This document shows positions 54,677 to 62,129 of a DNA stretch of 64,000 nt, one piece after another. The notes below the pieces were generated by a model, which was given only the letters and a program-made list of their open reading frames with translations, was not told the origin of the DNA and did no database searches. The stretch comes from Nostocales cyanobacterium HT-58-2 (GTDB taxonomy: Bacteria; Cyanobacteriota; Cyanobacteriia; Cyanobacteriales; Nostocaceae). Numbering within the stretch: position 1 is the stretch's first letter; each line of letters opens with the position of its first letter. The stretch lies in assembly GCA_002163975.1 (NCBI GenBank), contig CP019636.1:7443501-7507500 (forward strand). Reading direction: 5' to 3'. The position numbers and the translations under genes were made by a program.

Positions 54677-55882
54677 ATGAGTCGCGCCAAGAAAGTTGTT
54701 CTCGCTTATTCTGGTGGTGTAGATACCTCAGTGTGCATCCCCTATCTAAAGCATGAGTGGGGCGTGGAGGAGGTAATTACGCTAGCGGCAGATTTGGGAC
54801 AAGGAGATGAATTAGAACCTGTCAGAGAAAAAGCTCTGAAATCGGGTGCAAGTGAATCGCTTGTAGTAGACGTCAAAGAGAGCTTTGTGAAAGATTATGC
54901 CTTTCCCTCAATTCAAGCAAACGCCCTCTATGAAAATCGTTATCCTCTGAGTACTGCCCTTGCTCGTCCATTAATTGCCAAAGCACTGGTAGAAGCAGCA
55001 GAAAAATATGGTGCTGATGCGATCGCTCATGGATGTACTGGTAAAGGTAACGATCAAGTACGCTTCGATGTTGCTGTTGCTGCCCTCAACCCCAATCTCA
55101 AGATACTTGCACCAGCCAGGGAATGGGGAATGAGCCGAGAGGAAACTATCGCCTACGGGGAACGGTATGGCATCCCCTCACCAGTGAAAAAAAAGTCTCC
55201 CTACAGCATTGACCGTAACTTATTAGGTCGCAGTATAGAAGCAGGTCCTCTGGAAGATCCCAATGTAGAACCACCAGAAGAAATTTATCTGCTAACAAAG
55301 GGAATTGCTGACACCCCCGACAAACCAGAATACGTTGAAATTGGATTTTCAAGAGGAATTCCCACCACCCTCAACGGTGAATACAAAAACCCAGTTGAAC
55401 TCATTGAACAGCTCAATCAAGTGGTAGGAAATCATGGTGTTGGACGCATTGACATGGTAGAAAACCGCTTGGTAGGTATTAAATCACGAGAAATTTATGA
55501 AACTCCCGCTTTGACCGTGTTAATTCAGGCACACCGGGATTTAGAAAGCCTGACTTTGACCGCAGATGTGAGCCACTACAAGCGTGGTATTGAAGAGACT
55601 TACAGCCAAATGATTTACAACGGTCTGTGGTACAGTCCTTTAAAAGCAGCCCTGGATGGCTTTATTCAAAAGACACAAGAGCGAGTGTCTGGAACTGTGC
55701 GAGTGAAACTCTTCAAAGGCAACGCTACCATAGTTGGGCGTAGTTCTGATCACTCTCTCTACGCTCCCGACTTGGCAACCTACGGTGCTGAAGATAAATT
55801 TGACCATAAGGCAGCTGAAGGTTTTATCTACGTTTGGGGACTGCCAACACGCATTTGGTCACAACAGGAAAGGGGTAAATAA
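54677..55882 (+). CDS. argG: Argininosuccinate synthase
   Basis: 401 residues from ATG at 54677, where GGAG precedes by 8 nt; nine codons upstream are also open. KKVVLAYSGGVDTSVCIPYL is the ATP-pyrophosphatase P-loop, then HGCTGKGNDQVRFDVAVAAL, YGIPSPVKKKSPYSIDRNLLG and LVGIKSREIYETPA. The enzyme joins citrulline and aspartate in arginine synthesis and so feeds cyanophycin production in these organisms. Single gene; repeat copy A follows it. Confidence 0.97.
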   Translation: MSRAKKVVLAYSGGVDTSVCIPYLKHEWGVEEVITLAADLGQGDELEPVREKALKSGASESLVVDVKESFVKDYAFPSIQANALYENRYPLSTALARPLIAKALVEAAEKYGADAIAHGCTGKGNDQVRFDVAVAALNPNLKILAPAREWGMSREETIAYGERYGIPSPVKKKSPYSIDRNLLGRSIEAGPLEDPNVEPPEEIYLLTKGIADTPDKPEYVEIGFSRGIPTTLNGEYKNPVELIEQLNQVVGNHGVGRIDMVENRLVGIKSREIYETPALTVLIQAHRDLESLTLTADVSHYKRGIEETYSQMIYNGLWYSPLKAALDGFIQKTQERVSGTVRVKLFKGNATIVGRSSDHSLYAPDLATYGAEDKFDHKAAEGFIYVWGLPTRIWSQQERGK

Positions 55883-55930
55883 AAGACAAGATGTAAGGAC
55901 ACTGCGTCAATTGAACATTCAAACCCTCAT

Positions 55931-56121
55931 AAGTAGCTCGACGTGAAGAAATGTAGGATGGGTTAGTAAAGCGTAACCCATGCTGTCTGAGTCATTGATG
56001 TTGTACTCAAAGGCTACGCATCCTAACAAAACTTCTATCCGCCTACTAACTACGTTTTTTTCGTTCCCTGCCTCTAGTAGGGAACGAAAAGTTTTAAAAA
56101 CCCTCATTGCACAGAAATAAT
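55931..56121. repeat. About 180-bp dispersed repeat, copy A (fullest copy)
   Basis: Starts AAGTAGCTCGACGTGAAGAA, contains GTAGGATGGGTTAGTAAAGC, CCCATGCTGTCTGAGTCATT, the hairpin CGTTCCCTG...CTAGTAGGGAACG, and ends near CCCTCATTGCACAGAAATAA. Copy B is at 57231-57391 and a 5' fragment, copy C, at 58146-58208. All in the same orientation. Confidence 0.85.
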
Positions 56122-56190
56122 CCTAGTAAAAGGAATCACAATCGAGTTGTCGAGTAGAGTAGCAGATTCGCGCGCTCTCTGCCACATACG

Positions 56191-57123
56191 TTAGGCAACT
56201 CCACATACAGAAAACAACTCTTGACGTTGCTGTTCCTCTTGAATCCTGATCAAGCGTAATAGTGCGATCGCTTCCGCAAATTCGCCATCATTACGTACCC
56301 ATGAGCCGACTGCCCAGTCTATCGCCGCGATCTGGTAGTGTTGATATACGCGGTACAATAACGAAGCTCGATCCTGTTCCCTATATCCGTTTAGCAGACG
56401 CGACAGGAAGTCTAAGCCATAGTCTTCGTAGATGAAGACAAAATCCCATGCCGGATCACCAATCATCATATCTCCGAAATCAATGATGGCAGTCACTGAC
56501 CTTGACCCCTCATCAAAAAGAACATGTTCAGGACTGAGGTCGCCGTGCAACAACGCTGGATGAAACGATAGTGCGTTAGCTGATTTCAAGTAGTTGCCGA
56601 TCACTTGCTCAATGAAAAATTTCTCTGGTTCATCAAGGACTGGATATAACTCTGTCCGCGCTCGTAACAATAAGCCAGAATACTGCTTGGCATAGTCCTG
56701 AACTGGTACGCCACAAGTGTGTGCAGGCAACAGATCCATTGTATGAAGTTGGGTCAGAAAGGTCGCAACCTGTTCAGCACAGCGTGTCCGCCCGGGTGCA
56801 TCAAGGCTAAGGTATCGTTCTTGTGACAAAGAAGAACCTGGTAGAAGTGGATAGGCAATGAATCGCAATTGTGCTTTCTCATCATAGCCAGCAATATGCG
56901 GCGACGGAATTTTGAGCGTGAATTGATTTGACAAGATAGGAAGCAGGCAGTATTCACGACAGAGGCTTTGACAAGCAGCATCATGTTTACCAAAGCGGAA
57001 GACCCATCCATCATTGATAAGATATGCCCAACAGAAGTCTCCCTCATCGAGATAGCAGATTGAGTCAACTTTCCATTCTGGACAACTGCGTAAAATAGCC
57101 TCCATCACTTCTTTTTGAGTCAT
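56191..57123 (-). CDS. Aminoglycoside phosphotransferase-family kinase
   Basis: 310 residues with the APH/choline-kinase fold: SICYLDEGDFCWAYLINDGW in the N-lobe, VFRFGKHDAACQSLCREYCL for the Lys and Glu pair, catalytic HGDLSPEHVLFD and metal-binding IIDFGDMMIGDPAWDF. It is close in style to APH(2'')-type sequences, but many members act on other small molecules, so resistance is not claimed. It is bracketed by two same-orientation copies of the 180-bp repeat, which suggests acquisition. No operon partner. Confidence 0.82.
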   Translation of the reverse strand: MTQKEVMEAILRSCPEWKVDSICYLDEGDFCWAYLINDGWVFRFGKHDAACQSLCREYCLLPILSNQFTLKIPSPHIAGYDEKAQLRFIAYPLLPGSSLSQERYLSLDAPGRTRCAEQVATFLTQLHTMDLLPAHTCGVPVQDYAKQYSGLLLRARTELYPVLDEPEKFFIEQVIGNYLKSANALSFHPALLHGDLSPEHVLFDEGSRSVTAIIDFGDMMIGDPAWDFVFIYEDYGLDFLSRLLNGYREQDRASLLYRVYQHYQIAAIDWAVGSWVRNDGEFAEAIALLRLIRIQEEQQRQELFSVCGVA

Positions 57124-57230
57124 CGTCCTTACTCGACATAATCAAAGCAACATAAAACAGGATAGTTATTTTGACCAAGACTGGGGGTGTGGGGGTGTTG
57201 GGTGTAGGGGTTTAGGGGTGAAGCAAAAGC

Positions 57231-57391
57231 GAAGCATAACCCATGCTGTCCGAGTCATTGATATTGTACTCAAAGGTTACACATCCTATAAAAACTTCTG
57301 TACACCTACTTAACTATGTTTTTTCGTTCTCTGCCTCTGGGCGAGGACGAAAAGTTTTAGAAATTCTCATTGCAAAGAAATGCCGATAAAT
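57231..57391. repeat. Dispersed repeat, copy B (lacks first about 45 bp)
   Basis: GCGAAGCATAACCCATGCTG to CATTGCAAAGAAATGCCGAT align to copy A with the same internal hairpin (CGTTCTCTG...GGCGAGGACG, decayed). Its left side is replaced by a G-rich run near 57180-57220 (GGGGGTGTGGGGGTGTTGGG). Confidence 0.8.
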
Positions 57392-57403
57392 AGAATTGCG
57401 GTT

Positions 57404-57735
57404 TTATCCAAGTAGTGCTAGAAACTCATCGCGTGTGAGTTCATACCGAGTTGCGTTCATAGGTGTCACCTCACCCCCGCCCCTCTCCTTCGCAAGGAGA
57501 GGGGTGCCCAGAGCGCGGGGTAAGGTTTTTGAATGCAACTTAGTATCAGCATCACGTAGTATTTTACTTAGCAACCCTTTACCAAGAGTTTTACCAGCAT
57601 GAACAGGTATTGTTACAACTCGTCCATCTTCATGTTGCATTCGCACATGGCTGCCCTTTTGTCGAACTACCTGAAAACCTCTTTTTTGAGGGCGCTAATA
57701 ACTTCATCACCTGTACAAGCTGGTAGTTTTGGCAT
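57404..57735 (-). pseudogene. hicA: HicA-type toxin gene, frameshifted and carrying a MITE
   Basis: Starts ATG at 57735-57733, overlapping the hicB stop by 1 bp. The normal N-terminus is readable: PKLPACTGDEVISALKK, but a run of six A's puts the frame out and a TAG follows; one more A restores RGFQVVRQKGSHVRMQHED and IPVHAGKTLGKGLLSKILRDA, including the catalytic His region GSHVRM. In the C-terminus 35 codons are added in frame by a 102-bp palindromic element (57444-57545) before LTRDEFLALLG. A frameshift plus insertion means the mRNase toxin is probably inactive, unless slippage on the A-run rescues it. Confidence 0.85.
57444..57545. mobile_element. MITE-like palindromic insertion in hicA (102 bp)
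   Basis: Terminal inverted repeats TACCGAGTTGCGTTCA and TACTAAGTTGCATTCA bound the element, with TCA on both outer sides (57441-57443 and 57546-57548) as a 3-bp duplication. Inside is a perfect 11-bp-arm hairpin (CCCCTCTCCTT, CGC, AAGGAGAGGGG; 57480-57504). The length of 102 plus 3 keeps the hicA frame. Confidence 0.75.
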
Positions 57736-57950
57736 CAAATCACTACCTTTTGAATGCCTATAAACTCAGGTATCTCTTCATCACCTTCTTCTTCCAAGCA
57801 AAGTTCAATAACTTCTTTGATATTCTCCATTAACTCATCAATAGTTTCGCCTTGGCTATAACAAGCTTTTAGTTGAGGGACTTCTCCAACATAATAGCCA
57901 TCTTCATCTCTTTCAATAATGACGTAGAATTCCCGCCTCGTAATATCCAT
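57735..57950 (-). CDS. hicB: HicB-family antitoxin
   Basis: 71 residues: REFYVIIERDEDGYYVGEVP, then QLKACYSQGETIDELMENIKEVIELCLEE, the partial RNase-H-like HicB fold that blocks HicA and often represses the operon. There is no C-terminal helix-turn-helix, as in short HicB forms. Upstream of hicA on the same strand with a 1-bp stop-start overlap (TGATG), the reverse of the commonest order but frequent in cyanobacteria. With hicA damaged it may be free to decay. Confidence 0.9.
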   Translation of the reverse strand: MDITRREFYVIIERDEDGYYVGEVPQLKACYSQGETIDELMENIKEVIELCLEEEGDEEIPEFIGIQKVVI

Positions 57951-58371
57951 TACTGAATCTTCCTACTTAATAAAACTGGATAGTTTTCTATGACATTATT
58001 TTGTTCACCAAGGGCTTTAGATAAATGACTTAGCACTAGAGGACATCAAGCTACTCAGTAAATGGAATTTTGTGATCGCTCTTAATCTAACGTCGAATTT
58101 TTCCTTCTACTTTCATAATTTGATTGTAGGCGGTTACATCATTTGTAAGTAGCTCAACGTGAAGAAATGTAGGATGGGTTAGCGAAGCGTAACCCATGCT
58201 GTCCGAGCATCTGAAATGGTCTGAGCATAAAAGATTTTTAGCTTTGCAGTATGGGCGATCGCCAAAGGTAGCTACTCAGGAGTATCGCCCACTTTTGTAC
58301 ACTGAGTAGTATGAACAAAAGTGTATCGTTCGTTGAAAATGCAGTGAGGGGACAACGTTATTGACTCGTCG
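57951..58371. other. Spacer with repeat copy C
   Basis: About 420 bp. Includes repeat copy C at 58146-58208 and a GCGATCGCC HIP1-like site near 58256. No gene. Confidence 0.5.
58146..58208. repeat. Dispersed repeat, copy C (5' fragment)
   Basis: AAGTAGCTCAACGTGAAGAA and GTAGGATGGGTTAGCGAAGC through CCATGCTGTCCGAG match the first about 65 bp of copy A, then the match stops. Confidence 0.8.
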
Positions 58372-58623
58372 ACGAGTGTTTGATATTCATGAGCGAGAGT
58401 TTGATACTTATCGGCGAGGATTTGGAACTCGTGAGCGAGTGGTTGGGAGTAGTAGACGAGAGTTTGATACTCATCGGCGAGTATTTAGAACTCGTGAGCG
58501 AGTGGTTGGGAGTGGTGAGCGAGTGTTTAGGACTCGTGGGCGAGTGTTTGATACTCACCGATGAGTATTTGGAACTTGCGAACGAGTGTTTGATATTCGT
58601 GAATGAGTATCAGAACTCAATGC
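58372..58623. repeat. Twelve-copy 21-bp tandem repeat, no indels
   Basis: Twelve units start at 58372 and then every 21 bp exactly, each beginning (A/G)(C/T)GAG; a typical unit is GCGAGTGTTTGATACTCGTGA. Units differ by base changes only. Several junctions form ACTCG-TGAG-CGAGT hairpins. Since 21 is divisible by 3, several frames on both strands are open and encode heptad repeats (for example GEYLELVSEWLGVV on the plus strand), so a short protein at 58380-58772 cannot be excluded but no ribosome-binding site supports it. Confidence 0.9.
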
Positions 58624-58773
58624 AGCACCCTCACATTGTCAAAGAACACAATTTTTTGCCCCTACACGTCCCAAACATATTTACGGCAGGTTTCACAAGC
58701 GGCTTTTGCTTCTTCGGTTTGCGGGTTCTTGAAAATCGGATGGTGGCGGAGGCAAACAATATCTCTTATTAGC

Positions 58774-61578
58774 TTATTCACTCACATTCAATGGTAGACG
58801 AATGGTAAAAATAGACCCGACTCCAAGTTCGCTTTTGACAAAAATTTCACCACCCATCATATGACAAAAGTGACGGCTAATTGCTAACCCCAGTCCGACC
58901 CCACCATACTTTTTCGTTGTCGAACCATCTCCTTGGGTAAAAGGTTGAAAGAGATGTTGCTGTTGGTGATAGGACATACCAATACCTGTATCTTCAACAG
59001 TAAACGTAATACTTTCAGGAGCATAGTTTCCATTTAAGTCTCTCGTCTCCTTCTTGACTATGAGTGCGACTCTGCCGTTAGTGGTAAACTTGGCAGCATT
59101 GCTTAACAGGTGGTACAGTACCTGTCGTAGCTTTGTTTGATCGGTGTACATGATGGCAAGTTTTTCATCAAAGCCTACTTCTAAAACATTGCCATTTTTC
59201 TTCACCAAAGGCTTCACTGTCAGAACGACATCATTAATAAGCGTTGTAAGTTGAAATGCCTCTGGGTAAAAAGTTATTTTTCCTGCTGCTATGTCCGACA
59301 AGTCAAGAATGTCATTGATTAATGTTAGCAAATGCCTACCTGCAGCATTGATAGATTCAAGGTCCTCAATAAAATCTTTTGATAAGCTGATGTCTAAAGC
59401 ATCGTAGCATAGGAGTTGACTCAAACCAATAATGGCATTCAATGGGGTACGTAATTCATAGCTTATATTCGCCAAAAACTGATTTTTTGCGTTGCTACCA
59501 GCTTCAATTAGCTGCTGCTGTTGTTCTTCAAAAGCAATACTTTTTTGGTAAAACTCTTTAGCTACAGCATCTAAATCAAGTTCCATTTCTTCCCATTTTT
59601 TCCGAACTTGAGCCAGCAATCCACCCATAATTAAATTTTCATTCTTTGGCTGCTTCTGCCATTCCCGCAGCGCATCTTCCACTCTGTGAATTAGGCGTCG
59701 CAGTTCTCGATTTTCTTGTCGCCATTGGGCAAACCGCTTCCACCCTTCCATCAAAGCTTCATGTGCTAAATCAACCCAAGCTTCTCCTTGCTGATTTTCT
59801 TGTCCACTCACCAACAAGCGTCCTTGAATCAACTCATCAAGAACATCACTAATTACGTTCTCAGCTTTAATAGCTAAGAGTTTTGCTTTTGGTTGCCGTT
59901 GTCTAGTATCCTTTTCTCCCTCACCCGTTCGCACTAGCTTCAAAAAAATCCGCTCAATCCATTCCTGCTCCTTATCTGTGAAACTTTGATAAGTTGCTTC
60001 CGCGTACCGATCCAACGCACCAACCACTCCACCCATTGCATGATACTGCTCTAAGGTTAGCTGATGCTTTTGGTTGTCTCGTTTCTCCCAAAGTTCTGTC
60101 AGGGCAAATTGCAACAGTGGTAAGCATCCCTGCTCTTTACCGACATCTTGCATAATCTCTCCCAGCAACCCATCCTCAAAGCGATAACCTTGCAGGTTTG
60201 CCCCAGATGCGATCGCCTGCTCTAAATCTGCCCCCACTAACGGCGGTATATACACTGCCTGATTTTGAATCAGTTGCGTCAACGATGGGTAGCTCAAACA
60301 GGGTTCGAGAAAATCCGCCCGCATTGTGGTGACAATTGCCAACCGTTCACAAAGGCAGTTTGTTAACAACTCAATGAATTTGCGTCTCTCCTCTTCTTTG
60401 GGACAAAGCGTAAACACTTCTTCAAATTGATCTACAAATAACAAGAAACGCTGTGAACTAGGGAGACGCTCAATGATTGGACTTAAGCCATCACAATGAT
60501 TGTGGATGAATTCATAAAGCTGCTGAATCTCTCTCGGACGCTGAAAAAATGGTTCAAAGGCTGCTCTCAATTTTGCCAATGGCTCAATTCCCGGTTTAAT
60601 CAAGTCTAAGATTCGCCAGCCATTATTCTCCAATTGAGGAATCAAACCCGCACGCACTACGGAAGACTTACCACTTCCCGACGTGCCAATTATTGGCACA
60701 AACTGCGCCTGAGCGAGTTTTTGTAAAATATCTTCAACAACCTTCTTACGACCAAAGAAGAATTGAGCGTGCTGCTTGTCAAAAGCTTCCAAACCTCGAT
60801 AAGGACACTCCTCACGCACAACCGCAGTCACCACCGGATTCTTGGGCGGATACCAGACGAGAGGAATTGACCTTCCTCCGCCCATGTATATTGGTTCTTG
60901 TCCACTGTGCTTAAGTTCGCGTGATATGAAGCTAAACAAGTCGCTGGCGTTGACTTCACCAGTCGTTTCATCAGCCTTATCGTGAGATAATCCTCTCAGA
61001 ACTGCTTGGGTAAAAACGCCTCCTTCGATATCTTCCCGCGCTCTTTCAAACTCACGAGAGGCGGTTATCAAACGGTAGTCCTGTTTGCTGTTGAAAACGG
61101 GGAAACTATATCTGAGAAAACTCTTTTCTAAAAAAGACCCTGCATAGCAGCAGTCAAGTAGTACCACTAAACTACTCAGTTGAGATTCGCGGATTAAATT
61201 ATTGAAGTCATCAAAGGCGATCGCATTCTGTCCATCGCTAGTACAATCGAATGTCGCCAGATAACCCTTTTGTTGACCTGTCAGGGTTAGTGCTTCAAAT
61301 CCATGTCCGGCAAAATAGATCAGTGCTTCGTGATTTTTTGCCTTTTCTAGTAGGAACTTCCTCAGTGCTGAACCCAGTTCCTTGCCAGTTAGCTTTTTAT
61401 CTGGTGCGACACGCCAGCAATTTTCACTCTCGATTAACTGACCAGGTAACGGCTGAACTTCAAAGCGACCGCGATCGCGCAGTACCTGGGCTATTTTTTC
61501 TGCATCGGTGACAGCTTTTGGCAGGTTTCTGAAATTGTTATAGTTAGCAATGCCAATCACCAAGGCGTATCGAGCCAT
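58774..61578 (-). CDS. Caspase-nSTAND-histidine-kinase fusion with a His-to-Tyr H-box
   Basis: 934 residues. Residues 1-245: caspase-like (C14) peptidase, starting ARYALVIGIANYNNF, with catalytic H92 (YFAGHGFE) and Cys144 (LLDCCYAG). Residues about 258-640: STAND NTPase with CPYRGLEAFD entry, P-loop GTSGSGKSS (K304) and Walker B LLFVDQFEEVF (D383). Residues about 640-700: coiled coil. Residues about 698-934: kinase module, but the phospho-acceptor site reads ANISYELRTPLNAIIG, so Tyr707 replaces the His. N-box (N827), G1 VEDTGIGM, F-box LFQPFTQGD and G2 GGVGLGLAI are intact, so ATP binding is expected without normal autophosphorylation. Probably a conflict or cell-death protease gated by NTPase and kinase-like parts. 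Divergent from a Trypco1-like gene. Confidence 0.92.
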   Translation of the reverse strand: MARYALVIGIANYNNFRNLPKAVTDAEKIAQVLRDRGRFEVQPLPGQLIESENCWRVAPDKKLTGKELGSALRKFLLEKAKNHEALIYFAGHGFEALTLTGQQKGYLATFDCTSDGQNAIAFDDFNNLIRESQLSSLVVLLDCCYAGSFLEKSFLRYSFPVFNSKQDYRLITASREFERAREDIEGGVFTQAVLRGLSHDKADETTGEVNASDLFSFISRELKHSGQEPIYMGGGRSIPLVWYPPKNPVVTAVVREECPYRGLEAFDKQHAQFFFGRKKVVEDILQKLAQAQFVPIIGTSGSGKSSVVRAGLIPQLENNGWRILDLIKPGIEPLAKLRAAFEPFFQRPREIQQLYEFIHNHCDGLSPIIERLPSSQRFLLFVDQFEEVFTLCPKEEERRKFIELLTNCLCERLAIVTTMRADFLEPCLSYPSLTQLIQNQAVYIPPLVGADLEQAIASGANLQGYRFEDGLLGEIMQDVGKEQGCLPLLQFALTELWEKRDNQKHQLTLEQYHAMGGVVGALDRYAEATYQSFTDKEQEWIERIFLKLVRTGEGEKDTRQRQPKAKLLAIKAENVISDVLDELIQGRLLVSGQENQQGEAWVDLAHEALMEGWKRFAQWRQENRELRRLIHRVEDALREWQKQPKNENLIMGGLLAQVRKKWEEMELDLDAVAKEFYQKSIAFEEQQQQLIEAGSNAKNQFLANISYELRTPLNAIIGLSQLLCYDALDISLSKDFIEDLESINAAGRHLLTLINDILDLSDIAAGKITFYPEAFQLTTLINDVVLTVKPLVKKNGNVLEVGFDEKLAIMYTDQTKLRQVLYHLLSNAAKFTTNGRVALIVKKETRDLNGNYAPESITFTVEDTGIGMSYHQQQHLFQPFTQGDGSTTKKYGGVGLGLAISRHFCHMMGGEIFVKSELGVGSIFTIRLPLNVSE

Positions 61579-61654
61579 ACTATCCCACCAAGCATAGGGG
61601 CATTTTAGAGTATTCTAGCTAACATAATAATCTGCAATGACTTGAGACTACGTA

Positions 61655-61993
61655 ATGTCAGAAGTACAACGCCTGATAGTTAAAGACGACGGGGAAGAGT
61701 ATGAGCTTTTTCTTGAGTCAAAAACTGACTCTGAATTGCCAGAAATAGACGAAGAAGAACCTGAATACCGCGATATTCTCCCCACAATTAACATTCAGGA
61801 TTTTCACGACAAGCTTCGTGGTTATACTAGGTTGGCTCTTGGGGCGTTTAAAAATTTACCTGAAGCCGAAGAAGTCACAATTAAATTTGGTATCAAATTA
61901 GGTGGCAAAGTTGGCATTCCCATCTTGGCTGAAGGGTCTAGTGAAGGCAACTTTGAAATTGAAGTTAAGTGTAAATTTCCTGAAAGTAAGTAA
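61655..61993 (+). CDS. Trypco1-like (CU044_2847 family) small protein
   Basis: 112 residues: MSEVQRLIVKDDGEEYELFL, acidic middle, and a C-terminal EEVTIKFGIKLGGKVGIPIL followed by AEGSSEGNFEIEVKCKF, the signature of the trypsin-co-occurring domain 1 family. These small domains are found next to proteases, caspases and STAND NTPases in bacterial conflict systems and probably act as adaptors or sensors. The gene is divergent from the caspase-STAND fusion, 76 bp apart, so they likely share a control region. No signal peptide or membrane segment. Confidence 0.82.
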   Translation: MSEVQRLIVKDDGEEYELFLESKTDSELPEIDEEEPEYRDILPTINIQDFHDKLRGYTRLALGAFKNLPEAEEVTIKFGIKLGGKVGIPILAEGSSEGNFEIEVKCKFPESK

Positions 61994-62129
61994 AATTTCG
62001 ACAATAGGTGACTAGCAACAGTATTTGCGAAACTTGGCATTTCAAGGCGATCACCCCACAAGGGTGGACGCTTTGCACCATCGCGCTTAATTAGCCATCT
62101 CAAAAATTTATTACGCTTCCCTATCAGTA

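Noticed and set aside
55921..56107. AAACCCTCAT direct repeat (55921-55930 and 56098-56107) as target duplication of repeat copy A
   Set aside because: Copy B carries a similar CTCATTGCA end without an upstream copy, so the right-hand motif belongs to the element itself.
57404..57646. Independent 80-residue protein
   Set aside because: It is the out-of-frame C-terminal part of hicA after the A-run frameshift, with the inserted MITE.
58372..58623. CRISPR array
   Set aside because: The units are directly adjacent and similar all along; there are no unique spacers alternating with identical repeats.
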